A stretch of 64,000 nt of DNA. Source: Polyangium sp. y55x31. Lineage in GTDB: Bacteria; Myxococcota_A; Polyangia; Polyangiales; Polyangiaceae. Where the stretch lies: positions 558,001-622,000 of the forward strand of contig NZ_JARZHG010000002.1 of the NCBI RefSeq assembly GCF_029946505.1. Reading direction: 5' to 3'. The translations under genes were made by a program, and so were the position numbers. Below the pieces are notes generated by a model, which was given only the letters and a program-made list of their open reading frames with translations, made no database searches and had not been told where the DNA came from. Every line of letters begins with the position of its first letter. The first letter of the stretch is position 1. Of the stretch, positions 45,246 to 53,613 are shown one piece after another.

Positions 45246-45293
45246 CGGCCGCCTTTTCGACACTTGGCCCACTTCTGGAGGGATGGAGGGCTC

Positions 45294-48200
45294 GTGATAT
45301 TCAGAGACAGACTAGGCCTGTTGGCCGCGATTGTGCCGTCAGTCGTCATGGTCGCCGGCTCGGCGTATGCAGCCGACGGCGTGATCACCGGCCAGGTGCG
45401 TAACGCGGCCACGAAAGCACCCGTTGCGGACGTCGTCATCACGGTGACGTCCCCCGCGCTGCAGGGTGAGCAGATCGTCGTAACGGATGCGGGTGGTAAC
45501 TTCCGCATTCCGCAGTTGGCCCCCGGTGAGGGTTATACGGTTCGCGCGGACAAGGAGCAGTACAAGCCCTTCTCGCGCGGCGGTATCAAGCTCACCAGCG
45601 GCTCGACGATCCGCGTCAACCTGGAGCTTCTGCCGGAGAACATCCAGGCGGGCGAAGAGATCGTCGTCGTCGGCAAGCCGCCGATCATCGACGTCGGCTC
45701 CTCGCGCGTCGCGGTGACCATCGACAGCGAGTTCACGCGCCGCGTGGCCGTGAACCCGCCTGCCGCCAAGGGCGGCGCGACGCGCTCGTTCGAGAGCCTC
45801 GCGGCGGTCGCGCCCGGCGCCAACGCCGATACGTACGGCGTGTCCGTGAACGGCACGTCGTCGCCCGAGAACGGCTTCATCATCGACGGCGTCTCCGCGA
45901 ACGACCCGGCGTTCGGCATCCTCGCGGTGCCGCTCTCGGCCGAGTTCGTGAAGGAGGTCAACGTCATCACGGCCGGCTACCTGCCGGAGTACGGCCGCAG
46001 CGCCGGCGGCGTCATGGACGTCGTCACGAAGAGCGGTTCGAACGAGTTCCATGGCTCGGTCTTCGGTGCGATCACGCCCGGCGCGTTCGAGGGACAGCGT
46101 ACGCTGATCCCGCGCGCGGGTCAGACGATCAACACGAATCCGACGCTCGGCTCGGTCCGTGACTTCGGCTTCGAGATCGGCGGCCCGATCCTCAAGGACA
46201 AGCTCTGGTTCTACGCGGGCTTCAGCGTGGCGCTGCAGCGCTACCGCCTCGAGCGCACCTTGAGCCGCCTGAACCACACGTACGCCGATACCCTGATGCC
46301 GAACCCGAACTACGATCCGAACGATCCGGATAGTAAGGAGTTCATCCCGGGGACGGACGGTATCAACGACGTGGCGACCCCGGTCATCGACGAGTCGACC
46401 GGCTTCCAGACCGCGACGCCTCTCACGGGTGTCGCGCCGCAGATCTACTACGCCGATCAGCAGACGATGCAGTACATCGGCAAGCTGACCTGGAACATCA
46501 ACCAGGACCACAACATCAGCGTGACGGTGTTCGGCGCTCCGTCGACGTCCGGCGGCAACGGCACGTACGGCTTCGACGCGCAGGACGGCGGCATCGGCGT
46601 CGGCAACCTGATCGGCACGTACAACTCGCTCGGTCAGACGACGGACGTCTTCAACAACAGCGTCGTCATCAAGAGCTCGTCGGCGTTCGCGAACAAGAAG
46701 TTCCTCGTCGATGCGACCCTCGGCTGGGTCTACAACAGCGTCCAGATCGGCGCGGCGGACGGCTCGAACGTCAACGACCTCAACGATCCCACGAAGCTCG
46801 CCTACATGCCGGGCATGACGTGGCGTCGTACGTCGAACCCCGGCCTGCACCCGATCACCGACTTCGAGTCGCTCCCGCAGTCGGCCATCGCCGACTGCAA
46901 CGCGGGCGGCGCGCAGTTCGCAGCGACCAACTGCCCGGTGGCGACGTACCGCACCGGCGGCCCCGGCCAGATCAACATCGCCACGAGCAACCGCTACCAG
47001 GGCCGCGTGATCGCGACGGCGCTGCTCAGCGCGCTCGGGCAGCACGTCATCAAGGCCGGCGTGGACTTCGAGGTCCTGAACTACACGAACACGAAGGCCT
47101 TCGGCGGCGGCGTGTTCTTCCGCGAGAGCACGAACGGCAACAACGTGGCGGACTTCCGCCGCTACGGCTTCCTGCAGGGGCCGGACGACGTCGTGAACCT
47201 CCCCGTCTTCGAGGCGAACTCGATCTCGACGACGGTCGGCGGCTTCATCCAGGACTCCTGGAACATCCTCGACCGCGTCACGGTGAACCTCGGCGTTCGT
47301 TACGACGCGCAGATCGTGACGGGCAACGACGGCAACGTCGGCATCGCGCTGCCGAACCAGTGGTCGCCGCGCATCGGCGCGATCTGGGATCCGACCCGCG
47401 AGGGCCGGGCCAAGATCACGGCGAACTTCGCCCGGTTCTACCAGGCGATCACGCTGAACATGGTCGATCGCTCGTTCCCCGGTGAGCTCGGCCTCCAGAA
47501 GAGCCGCTCGCTCAACTACCCGGACGGCAACCCGCCCAAGAACGGCGTCTGCAACCCGCTCGATCCGCTCCAGGCGCGCGGCCCCGAGTGCAACAGCGTC
47601 GACAACCTGATCACGCTCACGGGCCCCACGCCGTACGATCCGAACCTCAAGTACCTCGTGACCGGCTCGGACCGCGTCCCGGTCGACCCGGACATCAAGC
47701 CGCAGTCGTCGGATCAGATCGTCATCGGCGGTGAGTACGAGATCATCACGGACGCGCGCATCGGCGGCGCCTACACGCGTCAGTGGCTGAACTACGCCAT
47801 CGAGGACATGAGCCGCGACGAGGCGTCGACGTACTTCATCGGAAACCCGGGGTACGGCATCGCGAAGGACTTCCCGAAGGCCACGCGCGACTACGACTCC
47901 TTCATGGTGTACTTCCAGAAGGCCTTCTCGAACCAGTGGCTCGCGCAGGTCAACTACACCATCTCGTGGAACCGCGGTAACCTCGCGGGTCTGTTCCGGC
48001 CGGAGACGGGCCAGCTCGATCCGAACATCAACTCGGACTTCGACCTGATCTCGCTCCTCCCGAACCGGACCGGCGATCTGCCCGGTGACCGTCGCCACGT
48101 GATCAAGCTGTTCGGCGCCAAGGAGTTCCAGCTCCCGGCGAACGTCACGATCAACGTCGGCCTCGGCTACCTCGGCCGCAGCGGCACGCCGCTGAACGTC

Positions 48201-48608
48201 CTCGGCTCGCACGTCCAGTACGGCGACTCCGAGGTGTTCATCCTGCCCCGTGGCGCCGGCGGTCGTACGCCGTGGCTCCACAGCATCGACACGAACATCA
48301 CGTTCGGCTACCGCTTCTCGAAGGACAGCGCGCTCACGGTCGGCGTGGACGTCTTCAACCTGTTCAACTTCCAGCAGGCCACGGGCTTCGACCAGCGGTA
48401 CACGCTGGCCGACGTCCTGCCCGTCGAGAACGGGAACGAGGCGAACCTCTACGGCAAGAAGGGCGAGGCGCCGACGGACACGAGCAAGAAGCTGCTCTAC
48501 TCCGACGGTACGGAATTCCAGGCCACGGACGTCAATCCCAACTGGAAGAACCCGACCGGTTATCAGACGCCGCGGCAGATCCGCATCAACGCGCGCGTGA
48601 CCTTCTGA
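45294..48608 (+). CDS. TonB-dependent outer-membrane receptor with N-terminal carboxypeptidase-regulatory-like domain
   Basis: Active-uptake outer-membrane channel, 1104 residues. GTG 45294 is chosen because GGAGGGATGGAGG lies just upstream and a signal peptide follows (IFRDRLGLLAAIVPSVVMVA, cleavage near AYA-AD); ATG-like frames further up overlap the promoter. An N-terminal CarboxypepD_reg-like beta domain (ITGQVRNAATKAPVADVVIT, about 27-110) precedes a TonB-box-like EEIVVVG and a plug domain (GVSVNGTSSPENGFIIDGVS; EFVKEVNVITAGYLPEYGRS; GGVMDVVTKSGSNEFHG). The rest is a large barrel, ending QIRINARVTF with the terminal Phe needed for outer-membrane insertion. It belongs to the OmpA-related/oar-like group known from myxobacteria. 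The ligand is unknown; it is divergent from its energiser operon. Confidence 0.95.
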   Translation: MIFRDRLGLLAAIVPSVVMVAGSAYAADGVITGQVRNAATKAPVADVVITVTSPALQGEQIVVTDAGGNFRIPQLAPGEGYTVRADKEQYKPFSRGGIKLTSGSTIRVNLELLPENIQAGEEIVVVGKPPIIDVGSSRVAVTIDSEFTRRVAVNPPAAKGGATRSFESLAAVAPGANADTYGVSVNGTSSPENGFIIDGVSANDPAFGILAVPLSAEFVKEVNVITAGYLPEYGRSAGGVMDVVTKSGSNEFHGSVFGAITPGAFEGQRTLIPRAGQTINTNPTLGSVRDFGFEIGGPILKDKLWFYAGFSVALQRYRLERTLSRLNHTYADTLMPNPNYDPNDPDSKEFIPGTDGINDVATPVIDESTGFQTATPLTGVAPQIYYADQQTMQYIGKLTWNINQDHNISVTVFGAPSTSGGNGTYGFDAQDGGIGVGNLIGTYNSLGQTTDVFNNSVVIKSSSAFANKKFLVDATLGWVYNSVQIGAADGSNVNDLNDPTKLAYMPGMTWRRTSNPGLHPITDFESLPQSAIADCNAGGAQFAATNCPVATYRTGGPGQINIATSNRYQGRVIATALLSALGQHVIKAGVDFEVLNYTNTKAFGGGVFFRESTNGNNVADFRRYGFLQGPDDVVNLPVFEANSISTTVGGFIQDSWNILDRVTVNLGVRYDAQIVTGNDGNVGIALPNQWSPRIGAIWDPTREGRAKITANFARFYQAITLNMVDRSFPGELGLQKSRSLNYPDGNPPKNGVCNPLDPLQARGPECNSVDNLITLTGPTPYDPNLKYLVTGSDRVPVDPDIKPQSSDQIVIGGEYEIITDARIGGAYTRQWLNYAIEDMSRDEASTYFIGNPGYGIAKDFPKATRDYDSFMVYFQKAFSNQWLAQVNYTISWNRGNLAGLFRPETGQLDPNINSDFDLISLLPNRTGDLPGDRRHVIKLFGAKEFQLPANVTINVGLGYLGRSGTPLNVLGSHVQYGDSEVFILPRGAGGRTPWLHSIDTNITFGYRFSKDSALTVGVDVFNLFNFQQATGFDQRYTLADVLPVENGNEANLYGKKGEAPTDTSKKLLYSDGTEFQATDVNPNWKNPTGYQTPRQIRINARVTF

Positions 48609-48634
48609 TGGTTGGACGGGAAAGGAAGCTCACC

Positions 48635-49510
48635 ATGAAGCACCGAATCCACAGTGTCCTGGTCGGCGCGATGGGGCTCGCCAGCGCGGCGTTCTTCGCG
48701 TTCTCCGGGGCCTCCTGCTCGCAACCCACCATCCAGTGCGTGGTCAGCCATTACGCGTACTTCGCGAAGTACGAGCTCATCAGCGGTGATGAGGCGTGCC
48801 TCGGTCTGAAGGGCGAAGACATCGGCATGTCCACGTACCTCGCGCCGAACGCCGACAAGACGCTCGCGAACTACGACGACCGCAGCATCGCGATCCAGTC
48901 CACCACCCTCGGTGAACTGGCGCGCGCGCGCGAAGGCGCGGGCTACGATCTCGGCAAGGACAAGGCGTACGCGTTCGGCAAGTTCACGACCGCCCCGGAT
49001 GCGAACAACATCTGCTACACGGGCGGCGCGAATGGCACGGCAGCGCTCGCGGTCGCGGACGCGAACGTGGAGGAGTTCGACACGGGCGACGTCGATAACA
49101 TGGGCAACCCCATCATCGAACCGGCCGTGCACCTTCAGCAGGAGTGGCGGAACGTCAAGGTGTACGTGACCGCAGGCGCGCCTGGTACGCAGGCCGTCGG
49201 CGAGATGGTCTACCGCGACGTGACGGCGGGCTGCGAAGCCACGTACAAGTTCATCGCCCTCTCGCCGTCGGTGTACTGCGGCCTCGACGTCGACGACGAC
49301 GAAAACCCCGACACGAAGGCCAGCAACGACGATGCCGATCCGGCCAACCCGGATCCGCCGGTGCCGTACGATCTGTACTGCGACGCGGAAGCGCATCCCG
49401 ACCTGGGCATCTCCGTCGGCTCCGGCATCAACCCGGACTTCCCGGTCCGCTGCGATCCGGAAACGCTGCACTGCATCCTCACCGGCGATCCGCTCCCCGG
49501 CAGGCCGTAA
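48635..49510 (+). CDS. Cys-containing lipoprotein following the TonB-dependent receptor
   Basis: 291 residues from ATG 48635 with AAAGGAAG upstream, 26 bp after the receptor stop, so co-transcribed. The signal ends in a lipobox-like FSGASC (C28). The mature protein is mixed beta (VVSHYAYFAKYELISGDEAC; GYDLGKDKAYAFGKFTTAPD) with about eight Cys and an Asp-rich stretch (DVDDDENPDTKASNDDAD) that could bind calcium. By analogy with SusD-like and other receptor partners it may be an outer-leaflet ligand-capture protein, but it shows no SusD similarity that I can see. Function unproven. Confidence 0.8.
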   Translation: MKHRIHSVLVGAMGLASAAFFAFSGASCSQPTIQCVVSHYAYFAKYELISGDEACLGLKGEDIGMSTYLAPNADKTLANYDDRSIAIQSTTLGELARAREGAGYDLGKDKAYAFGKFTTAPDANNICYTGGANGTAALAVADANVEEFDTGDVDNMGNPIIEPAVHLQQEWRNVKVYVTAGAPGTQAVGEMVYRDVTAGCEATYKFIALSPSVYCGLDVDDDENPDTKASNDDADPANPDPPVPYDLYCDAEAHPDLGISVGSGINPDFPVRCDPETLHCILTGDPLPGRP

Positions 49511-49545
49511 CCCTCCCCTCCCCTCACCCTCCAGAAACGACCCGA

Positions 49546-49576
49546 GCCTCCCGCTGCGCGACCCGCGGCGGGAGGC
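49546..49576. terminator. Bidirectional hairpin between convergent genes
   Basis: GCCTCCCGC (49546-49554) pairs perfectly with GCGGGAGGC (49568-49576), loop 13 nt. It separates the receptor-partner lipoprotein (plus) from the thioredoxin-TPR lipoprotein (minus). No T-run. Confidence 0.55.
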
Positions 49577-49627
49577 CCTCGTGGCGTCTTTCGGGACGCC
49601 GGGAAAACGCCTGCGCCCGCGGGCGCT

Positions 49628-51106
49628 TCACCGCTTGGGCGCCGCGTTCCCTTCGCCGAGCGCCTCGCTCAGGCGTCGGCGCGCGTCCGCGAGCGCCGCT
49701 TCATTACGTTGCCCCGGGCCGAGCGCCTCGTGCCCCGCGACCTCCTCGCGCAGCGTGGCGATCTGCCCCTGCTTATCGCCCATCTTCGCCTGAAGCTCCG
49801 CGCGTTGCTTGAGGTACGCGAGCCGCCGCGGCCCATACGAGAGCGCAACGGCGCGGCCATTCGCCGCGAGCGCGGCGTCGAGGCGCCCCATCTTCGCGAG
49901 CACGTTCGAAAGGCGCGCCGGCGGATCGTACGACTTCGGCATCTCGCGCTCGCGTTGCTCGAGCATGCGCACGGCTTGTTCGCCGCGGCCGAGCGCCACG
50001 TACGAGATCGCCCGACCGTAATCGTACGTCGCCGCGATCTCGGGCGTCTTCGCCTCGGCCGCGGCCTTCTCCATGATCACGAGCCGCTTTTCGTGCGCCG
50101 CGCGCGCGCCCTCCGCGTCGCCGAGCTCGCTCTTCACGCCCGCCAGAATCGCGAGCGCGTCGGCGCGATCGTCGACCGTGGACTCGGGCGGCGGCGAAGC
50201 GACGAGCGCTTCGAGCCTGGCCATGGCCTTGCGACGCGCGAGATCCTGCGTCGAGCTCTTCGCGAGCCGGCTCGCGCAGCTCAGGAGCACGGCCGCGAAA
50301 TCGGCAGGCGCCGCGGCGCCACGAATCTCGTCGACGTGCTCCGCGCCGAATCGCGCGCATCCATCGACGTCGCCGCTGCCGGCGAGCGCGGAGAGCTTTC
50401 CCGCGAGCACATCGTCGCGGCGCGGCCAGCGCGCGTCGACCTTCGCGAGCAGCTCGTCGTAGAGCGCGAGCGCCTTTCGATGATCGCCGGCCGCGCGCGC
50501 GGCGCTCGCCTGCGAAAGCGTGTAGAGCGGATCCGACGGCGGCGCGGAGGCATCCATCACGCGCACCGCGTCCTCGATGAAGCCGCGCATCTCGCGCGCC
50601 GAGGCCGCGCCCGGCCAGTAAGCGACCACGTCGCCCTTCGCGGGATCGATCACGAAGAACGTCGGCCAGAAGGTCATCTTGTATCGCTCGAGGAATGCGG
50701 CGCTCGAGGGGCGATCCGTGTCGATCGCCGCGAACACCACGCGATCGGCGAGCGGGCGGAGCGCCGGATCGACGAGCACGTAGTTCTTCATGCTGAGGCA
50801 CGTGTGGCACCACGGCGCCCATGCATCGATGAAGAGCGCCTTCTTCTCGGCGCGCGCGCGCGCCATCGCGCCCTCGAGGTCGTCCTCGATGAACACGAGC
50901 GGCGCCCCGGCCGCGTCCTTTCCGGCTGCCGCGCCTTCCGCCTTCGTGGGCGCGCCCGATTTCGCTGCGTCGTTCGCCCCGGCCGCGCCGTTCGTGCGGC
51001 CGGCCTCGGCCGAGGTGGGTGCGTCGGGGCCGGGCGGCGGGGCTGTGCCGCATCCAGCGGCGAGGGCGACGAGGAGCGCGGCGAGGAAGGTGCGAGGGCG
51101 GACCAT
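49628..51106 (-). CDS. Thioredoxin-fold lipoprotein with TPR-like C-terminal half
   Basis: Periplasmic or surface redox protein, 492 residues. Signal with lipobox ALAAGC (C19), an Ala/Gly/Pro-rich linker (about 20-70), then a thioredoxin-like domain (about 75-190) with the active site WAPWCHTC (CHTC) and the cis-Pro strand TFWPTFFVI. This resembles the DsbD C-terminal/thioredoxin_7 type that reduces partner disulfides. The rest is a helical array of TPR-like pairs (ARAAGDHRKALALYDELLAK; LGRGEQAVRMLEQREREMPK; MGRLDAALAANGRAVALS), probably a protein-binding scaffold. Monocistronic, divergent from the gene at 51193. Substrates may be the many disulfide-rich envelope proteins encoded nearby; that link is inferred. 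Confidence 0.9.
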   Translation of the reverse strand: MVRPRTFLAALLVALAAGCGTAPPPGPDAPTSAEAGRTNGAAGANDAAKSGAPTKAEGAAAGKDAAGAPLVFIEDDLEGAMARARAEKKALFIDAWAPWCHTCLSMKNYVLVDPALRPLADRVVFAAIDTDRPSSAAFLERYKMTFWPTFFVIDPAKGDVVAYWPGAASAREMRGFIEDAVRVMDASAPPSDPLYTLSQASAARAAGDHRKALALYDELLAKVDARWPRRDDVLAGKLSALAGSGDVDGCARFGAEHVDEIRGAAAPADFAAVLLSCASRLAKSSTQDLARRKAMARLEALVASPPPESTVDDRADALAILAGVKSELGDAEGARAAHEKRLVIMEKAAAEAKTPEIAATYDYGRAISYVALGRGEQAVRMLEQREREMPKSYDPPARLSNVLAKMGRLDAALAANGRAVALSYGPRRLAYLKQRAELQAKMGDKQGQIATLREEVAGHEALGPGQRNEAALADARRRLSEALGEGNAAPKR

Positions 51107-51192
51107 GCGGCCGAGTGTAGTGCCGACCGGGCGCGTTCGCCCGAACGAGTGCGTGCTCGCCCCGGCGACGGATTGCGTTATGGTGAGCCCTC

Positions 51193-51882
51193 ATGAGCGA
51201 GCTCGAGGGCCGCTGCGGGAGCTGTGCGGCGTTCATGCGTCCGCGCGAGGATTCGCGCCTCGGGCGTGTGGGCGACTGCGCGCTCGAGGTGTATCCCTCG
51301 CCGATCCGGCAGACGTCGACGTGCTCGCGGTACCGGCCGAAGGGCGCTCCGGCGCCGCCGCCTCCGCCGCGCGCGGCGGGCGAGCCTCGGAGGGCGCGCT
51401 CCTCGGCCATCGAGCCACGGCGCCGTGACGCGGACGTCACGCGGCCGTCATCGTCCGAGACCACGCAGGGCGCGCGGGCCGTGAATGCCGGCCCCTCGTT
51501 GCCCAGGGAGATCGACATCGACATGGATATCGACGAGTTCAGGCGGGTCTTGCGCGAGGTGCTCTCGGAGGAGCTCGGCCTCGGCCGCACGGAGATGGGG
51601 GCGCGCTGGCAGGGCGGGGAGATCGTCCTCCGGCCTGGCAAGGCGGGCACCGCGGAGAAGCGCATCCCGCTCGACACGTTCTTTCACAAGATCGTGATGG
51701 TCCGGGACAAACTCCGCGTGCTCGAGGCGAAGCTGAACGCGCACGAGGGGCTCCCCGACACGGACAAGGTGCAGCTCCAAGCGTACATCACGGCCTGTTA
51801 TGGCACGCTCACGACGTTCAACGTCCTCTTCGCGGATCGCGAGGATTGGTTCGTCGGCGCGGGCAAGGAAAGCGGCGACTGA
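51193..51882 (+). CDS. Hypothetical protein with N-terminal Cys cluster
   Basis: 229 residues from ATG 51193 (MSELEGRCGSCAAFMRPRED). Four Cys (C8, C11, about C29 and about C44) form a plausible zinc-binding knuckle at the N-terminus. An Arg/Pro-rich disordered linker (about 48-100) follows. The C-terminal half (about 105-225) is mostly helical and acidic-basic patterned (DIDMDIDEFRRVLREVLSEE; KIVMVRDKLRVLEAKLNAHE). No signal peptide, so cytoplasmic. I do not recognise the family. It may bind nucleic acid or protein through the zinc-like module. The next gene begins 20 bp later. Confidence 0.75.
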   Translation: MSELEGRCGSCAAFMRPREDSRLGRVGDCALEVYPSPIRQTSTCSRYRPKGAPAPPPPPRAAGEPRRARSSAIEPRRRDADVTRPSSSETTQGARAVNAGPSLPREIDIDMDIDEFRRVLREVLSEELGLGRTEMGARWQGGEIVLRPGKAGTAEKRIPLDTFFHKIVMVRDKLRVLEAKLNAHEGLPDTDKVQLQAYITACYGTLTTFNVLFADREDWFVGAGKESGD

Positions 51883-51901
51883 CGGGCATCGAGAGGGACC
51901 G

Positions 51902-52306
51902 ATGAAACGCTTTGCTTCTTCGTTCGCGCGTGTACTTTTGCTCCTCGCCGCGGGCGCATGCGCGAGCGAGGTCGACCCCGCGGATTCGGAGCCGACGGGC
52001 TACGCGGGGGGCGATCCTTCGGCGGGCGGGCCGCTCGAAGCGCCCGTGCTCGAGGACGTGATCCCGATGTCGAAGGTGCTGCGCGTGCGCTGGAGCCTGG
52101 TTTCGCCTTGCGAAGAGGTCGAAGCCGAGCGGCGCACCGACGCGGAGACGTTCGCGCCGGCCTTCACCGCGGAGGGCACGGATACCGATCACGTCGACGA
52201 GGGCGCGAACGAGGATCAGGCCTACACGTATCGGCTGCGTTGCGTGCGCGGCGACGAGGCGTCCGGCTTTTCGAACACCCTGTCGGCGAATCCCTTCATC
52301 GAGTGA
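51902..52306 (+). CDS. Small lipoprotein with Fn3-like domain
   Basis: 134 residues. ATG 51902, with GAGAGGGACC about 5 nt upstream. Lipobox LLAAGAC (C20). After a short Gly/Ser linker, a single beta-sandwich of the fibronectin type III kind covers about 45-130 (PVLEDVIPMSKVLRVRWSLV; DEGANEDQAYTYRLRCVRGD; GFSNTLSANPF), with two Cys that may pair. Its last 11 bp overlap the 3' end of the convergent membrane-protein gene. Function unknown, exposed at the envelope. Confidence 0.75.
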   Translation: MKRFASSFARVLLLLAAGACASEVDPADSEPTGYAGGDPSAGGPLEAPVLEDVIPMSKVLRVRWSLVSPCEEVEAERRTDAETFAPAFTAEGTDTDHVDEGANEDQAYTYRLRCVRGDEASGFSNTLSANPFIE

Positions 52307-53543
52307 CTTCTTTCAACGCGGCCGCGGCCGGGGCCTCGCCGGCCGCACGTTCGCGCGCGCGTTTGCGGGCGGAGGCGCGCGTCCCCGGGTGCGCCATGTC
52401 GCCGAGCGCGCGGCGCAGGGCCGCGGCCCAGAACGAGGCGAGCTCCGCGTCGTCCGTGAGGAAGACGTCCATCGGCCCGTGATCGCTGTCGATCTCCACG
52501 GCCACGAGGTCGTCGCGCCGAGGCGTCGACACGCCGCGGACCTCTTCCATCGCGATCGCCGCGCCGAGGCGGCCTTCCGGCAAGAGATCCACGGCGCCCG
52601 CGCGGCTCACCCACGGCGCGATGCAGTACCGATCGCGGCCGGCCCAGAAAAGCGGCGCGGAGAGGGCGCGGTAGCGGGCGCCGAAGCGCGCGACGCTCAC
52701 GAACGCGTAACCGGTGAGCGTCACGAGCGCGGCGGCCGCGGAAAGGCCGATCGTCAGGTTGCGATCGCCCGCTCGGAAGGCGCGCGCCGCCTCGAGCCAC
52801 AGGGCGAGCGCGACGGCAAGCAGGATCGTGCCGAGCACGGTGTTCCGGCGCGCGTTCATCCGCGGCCCCCGGCTGTCGTGATCCCGCAGGACGAGGCGTT
52901 CGCCCTCGGGGCGCAGGGCGAACCGCGCGAGCTTGCCGGCCGGTAAAACGGGCCCCTCGGGCTGGGCGTCGGACTCCGCGGGCGGAGGGAGCGTGCCTTC
53001 GGCGGCTTCGAGCGGCGCGGCGAAGGCGCGGGCGAGCGGGCTCGCTGCGCGGACCACGCGGGCGCGCGCGCGGTCTCCGTCGAGATCGACCACGGCCGCG
53101 ACGAGCAGGCGGCGCGGGGCGGCCTCGGCGTCCGCGCGTTCGAGCTCGACCCAGGCCGCGGCGAGGGTGCGGTGGTTCGTGCAGGCGACCGCGTCGCAGC
53201 AGGGACGTTCCTCGGTGGTCACGACCAACCGGGCCACGCGGCCGGCGGTCGGGCGTTCCCCTTCGGCGAGGCGGAGCGGTGCGATGCGGACGTCGGCGCC
53301 GCCGAGGGTGCCGCGGATCCAGACCGGCGCTTCGGGCTCGGGCCCATGGCGGCTCGACGCGCTGCCGAGGGGCGGCGCGGCGCGGAGCAGGAAGGGGGCC
53401 GAGGGGGGGAGGCGGTCGAGGGCGGCGGCGGCTGCGCCGGGGGCCGCGACGGCGTCGAGGGCGGGCTCGGACGTCTCCGCGCCGAGCGCCGAGAGCGCCC
53501 GAGCTACGTCCGCATCGAGCTCCGTTCGAGGTTGGAGCGGCAT
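52296..53543 (-). CDS. Membrane protein of unknown function
   Basis: 415 residues, not recognised. The N-terminal 215 residues are Ala/Pro-rich and beta-like, with a Cys-containing VVTTEERPCCDAVACTNHRT (about 110-128). Two TM helices follow (TVLGTILLAVALALWLEAAR and IGLSAAAALVTLTGYAFVSV, about 236-290). The C-terminal 120 residues (RDDLVAVEIDSDHGPMDVFL) look like a small beta domain of the PH-like type seen in bacterial membrane proteins, ending in a basic helix. The stop overlaps the convergent Fn3-like gene by 11 bp, which may cause mutual interference. ATG 53543 is the longest and most plausible start. Confidence 0.7.
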   Translation of the reverse strand: MPLQPRTELDADVARALSALGAETSEPALDAVAAPGAAAAALDRLPPSAPFLLRAAPPLGSASSRHGPEPEAPVWIRGTLGGADVRIAPLRLAEGERPTAGRVARLVVTTEERPCCDAVACTNHRTLAAAWVELERADAEAAPRRLLVAAVVDLDGDRARARVVRAASPLARAFAAPLEAAEGTLPPPAESDAQPEGPVLPAGKLARFALRPEGERLVLRDHDSRGPRMNARRNTVLGTILLAVALALWLEAARAFRAGDRNLTIGLSAAAALVTLTGYAFVSVARFGARYRALSAPLFWAGRDRYCIAPWVSRAGAVDLLPEGRLGAAIAMEEVRGVSTPRRDDLVAVEIDSDHGPMDVFLTDDAELASFWAAALRRALGDMAHPGTRASARKRARERAAGEAPAAAALKEVTR

Positions 53544-53613
53544 GACCGGCGAGCCATGCCAGGGATCGGGAGAGGCGTAAAGTCTTGGAATTGGTGGCGT
53601 TCGGGGAGGCTGC

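Larger units (their letters stand above)
44852..45293. other. 442-bp divergent regulatory region between tonB and the TonB-dependent receptor
   Basis: No gene is visible. The tonB-proximal part is G/C-tract rich (a 7-C run and CCCCGGGGC-like sequences around 44950). It contains CCCCGAACGGGG near 45010, three 12-bp direct repeats at 45036-45070 and a promoter-like pair near 45216-45245 for the receptor. On the minus strand TAGAAT near 44945 could be a -10 for tonB, but I found no matching -35. No Fur-like box was recognised. Confidence 0.6.

Noticed and set aside
45339-48281. 980-codon minus-strand frame opposite the TonB-dependent receptor
   Set aside because: Repetitive Arg/Asp/Val composition, no start context, fully inside a well-supported receptor gene.
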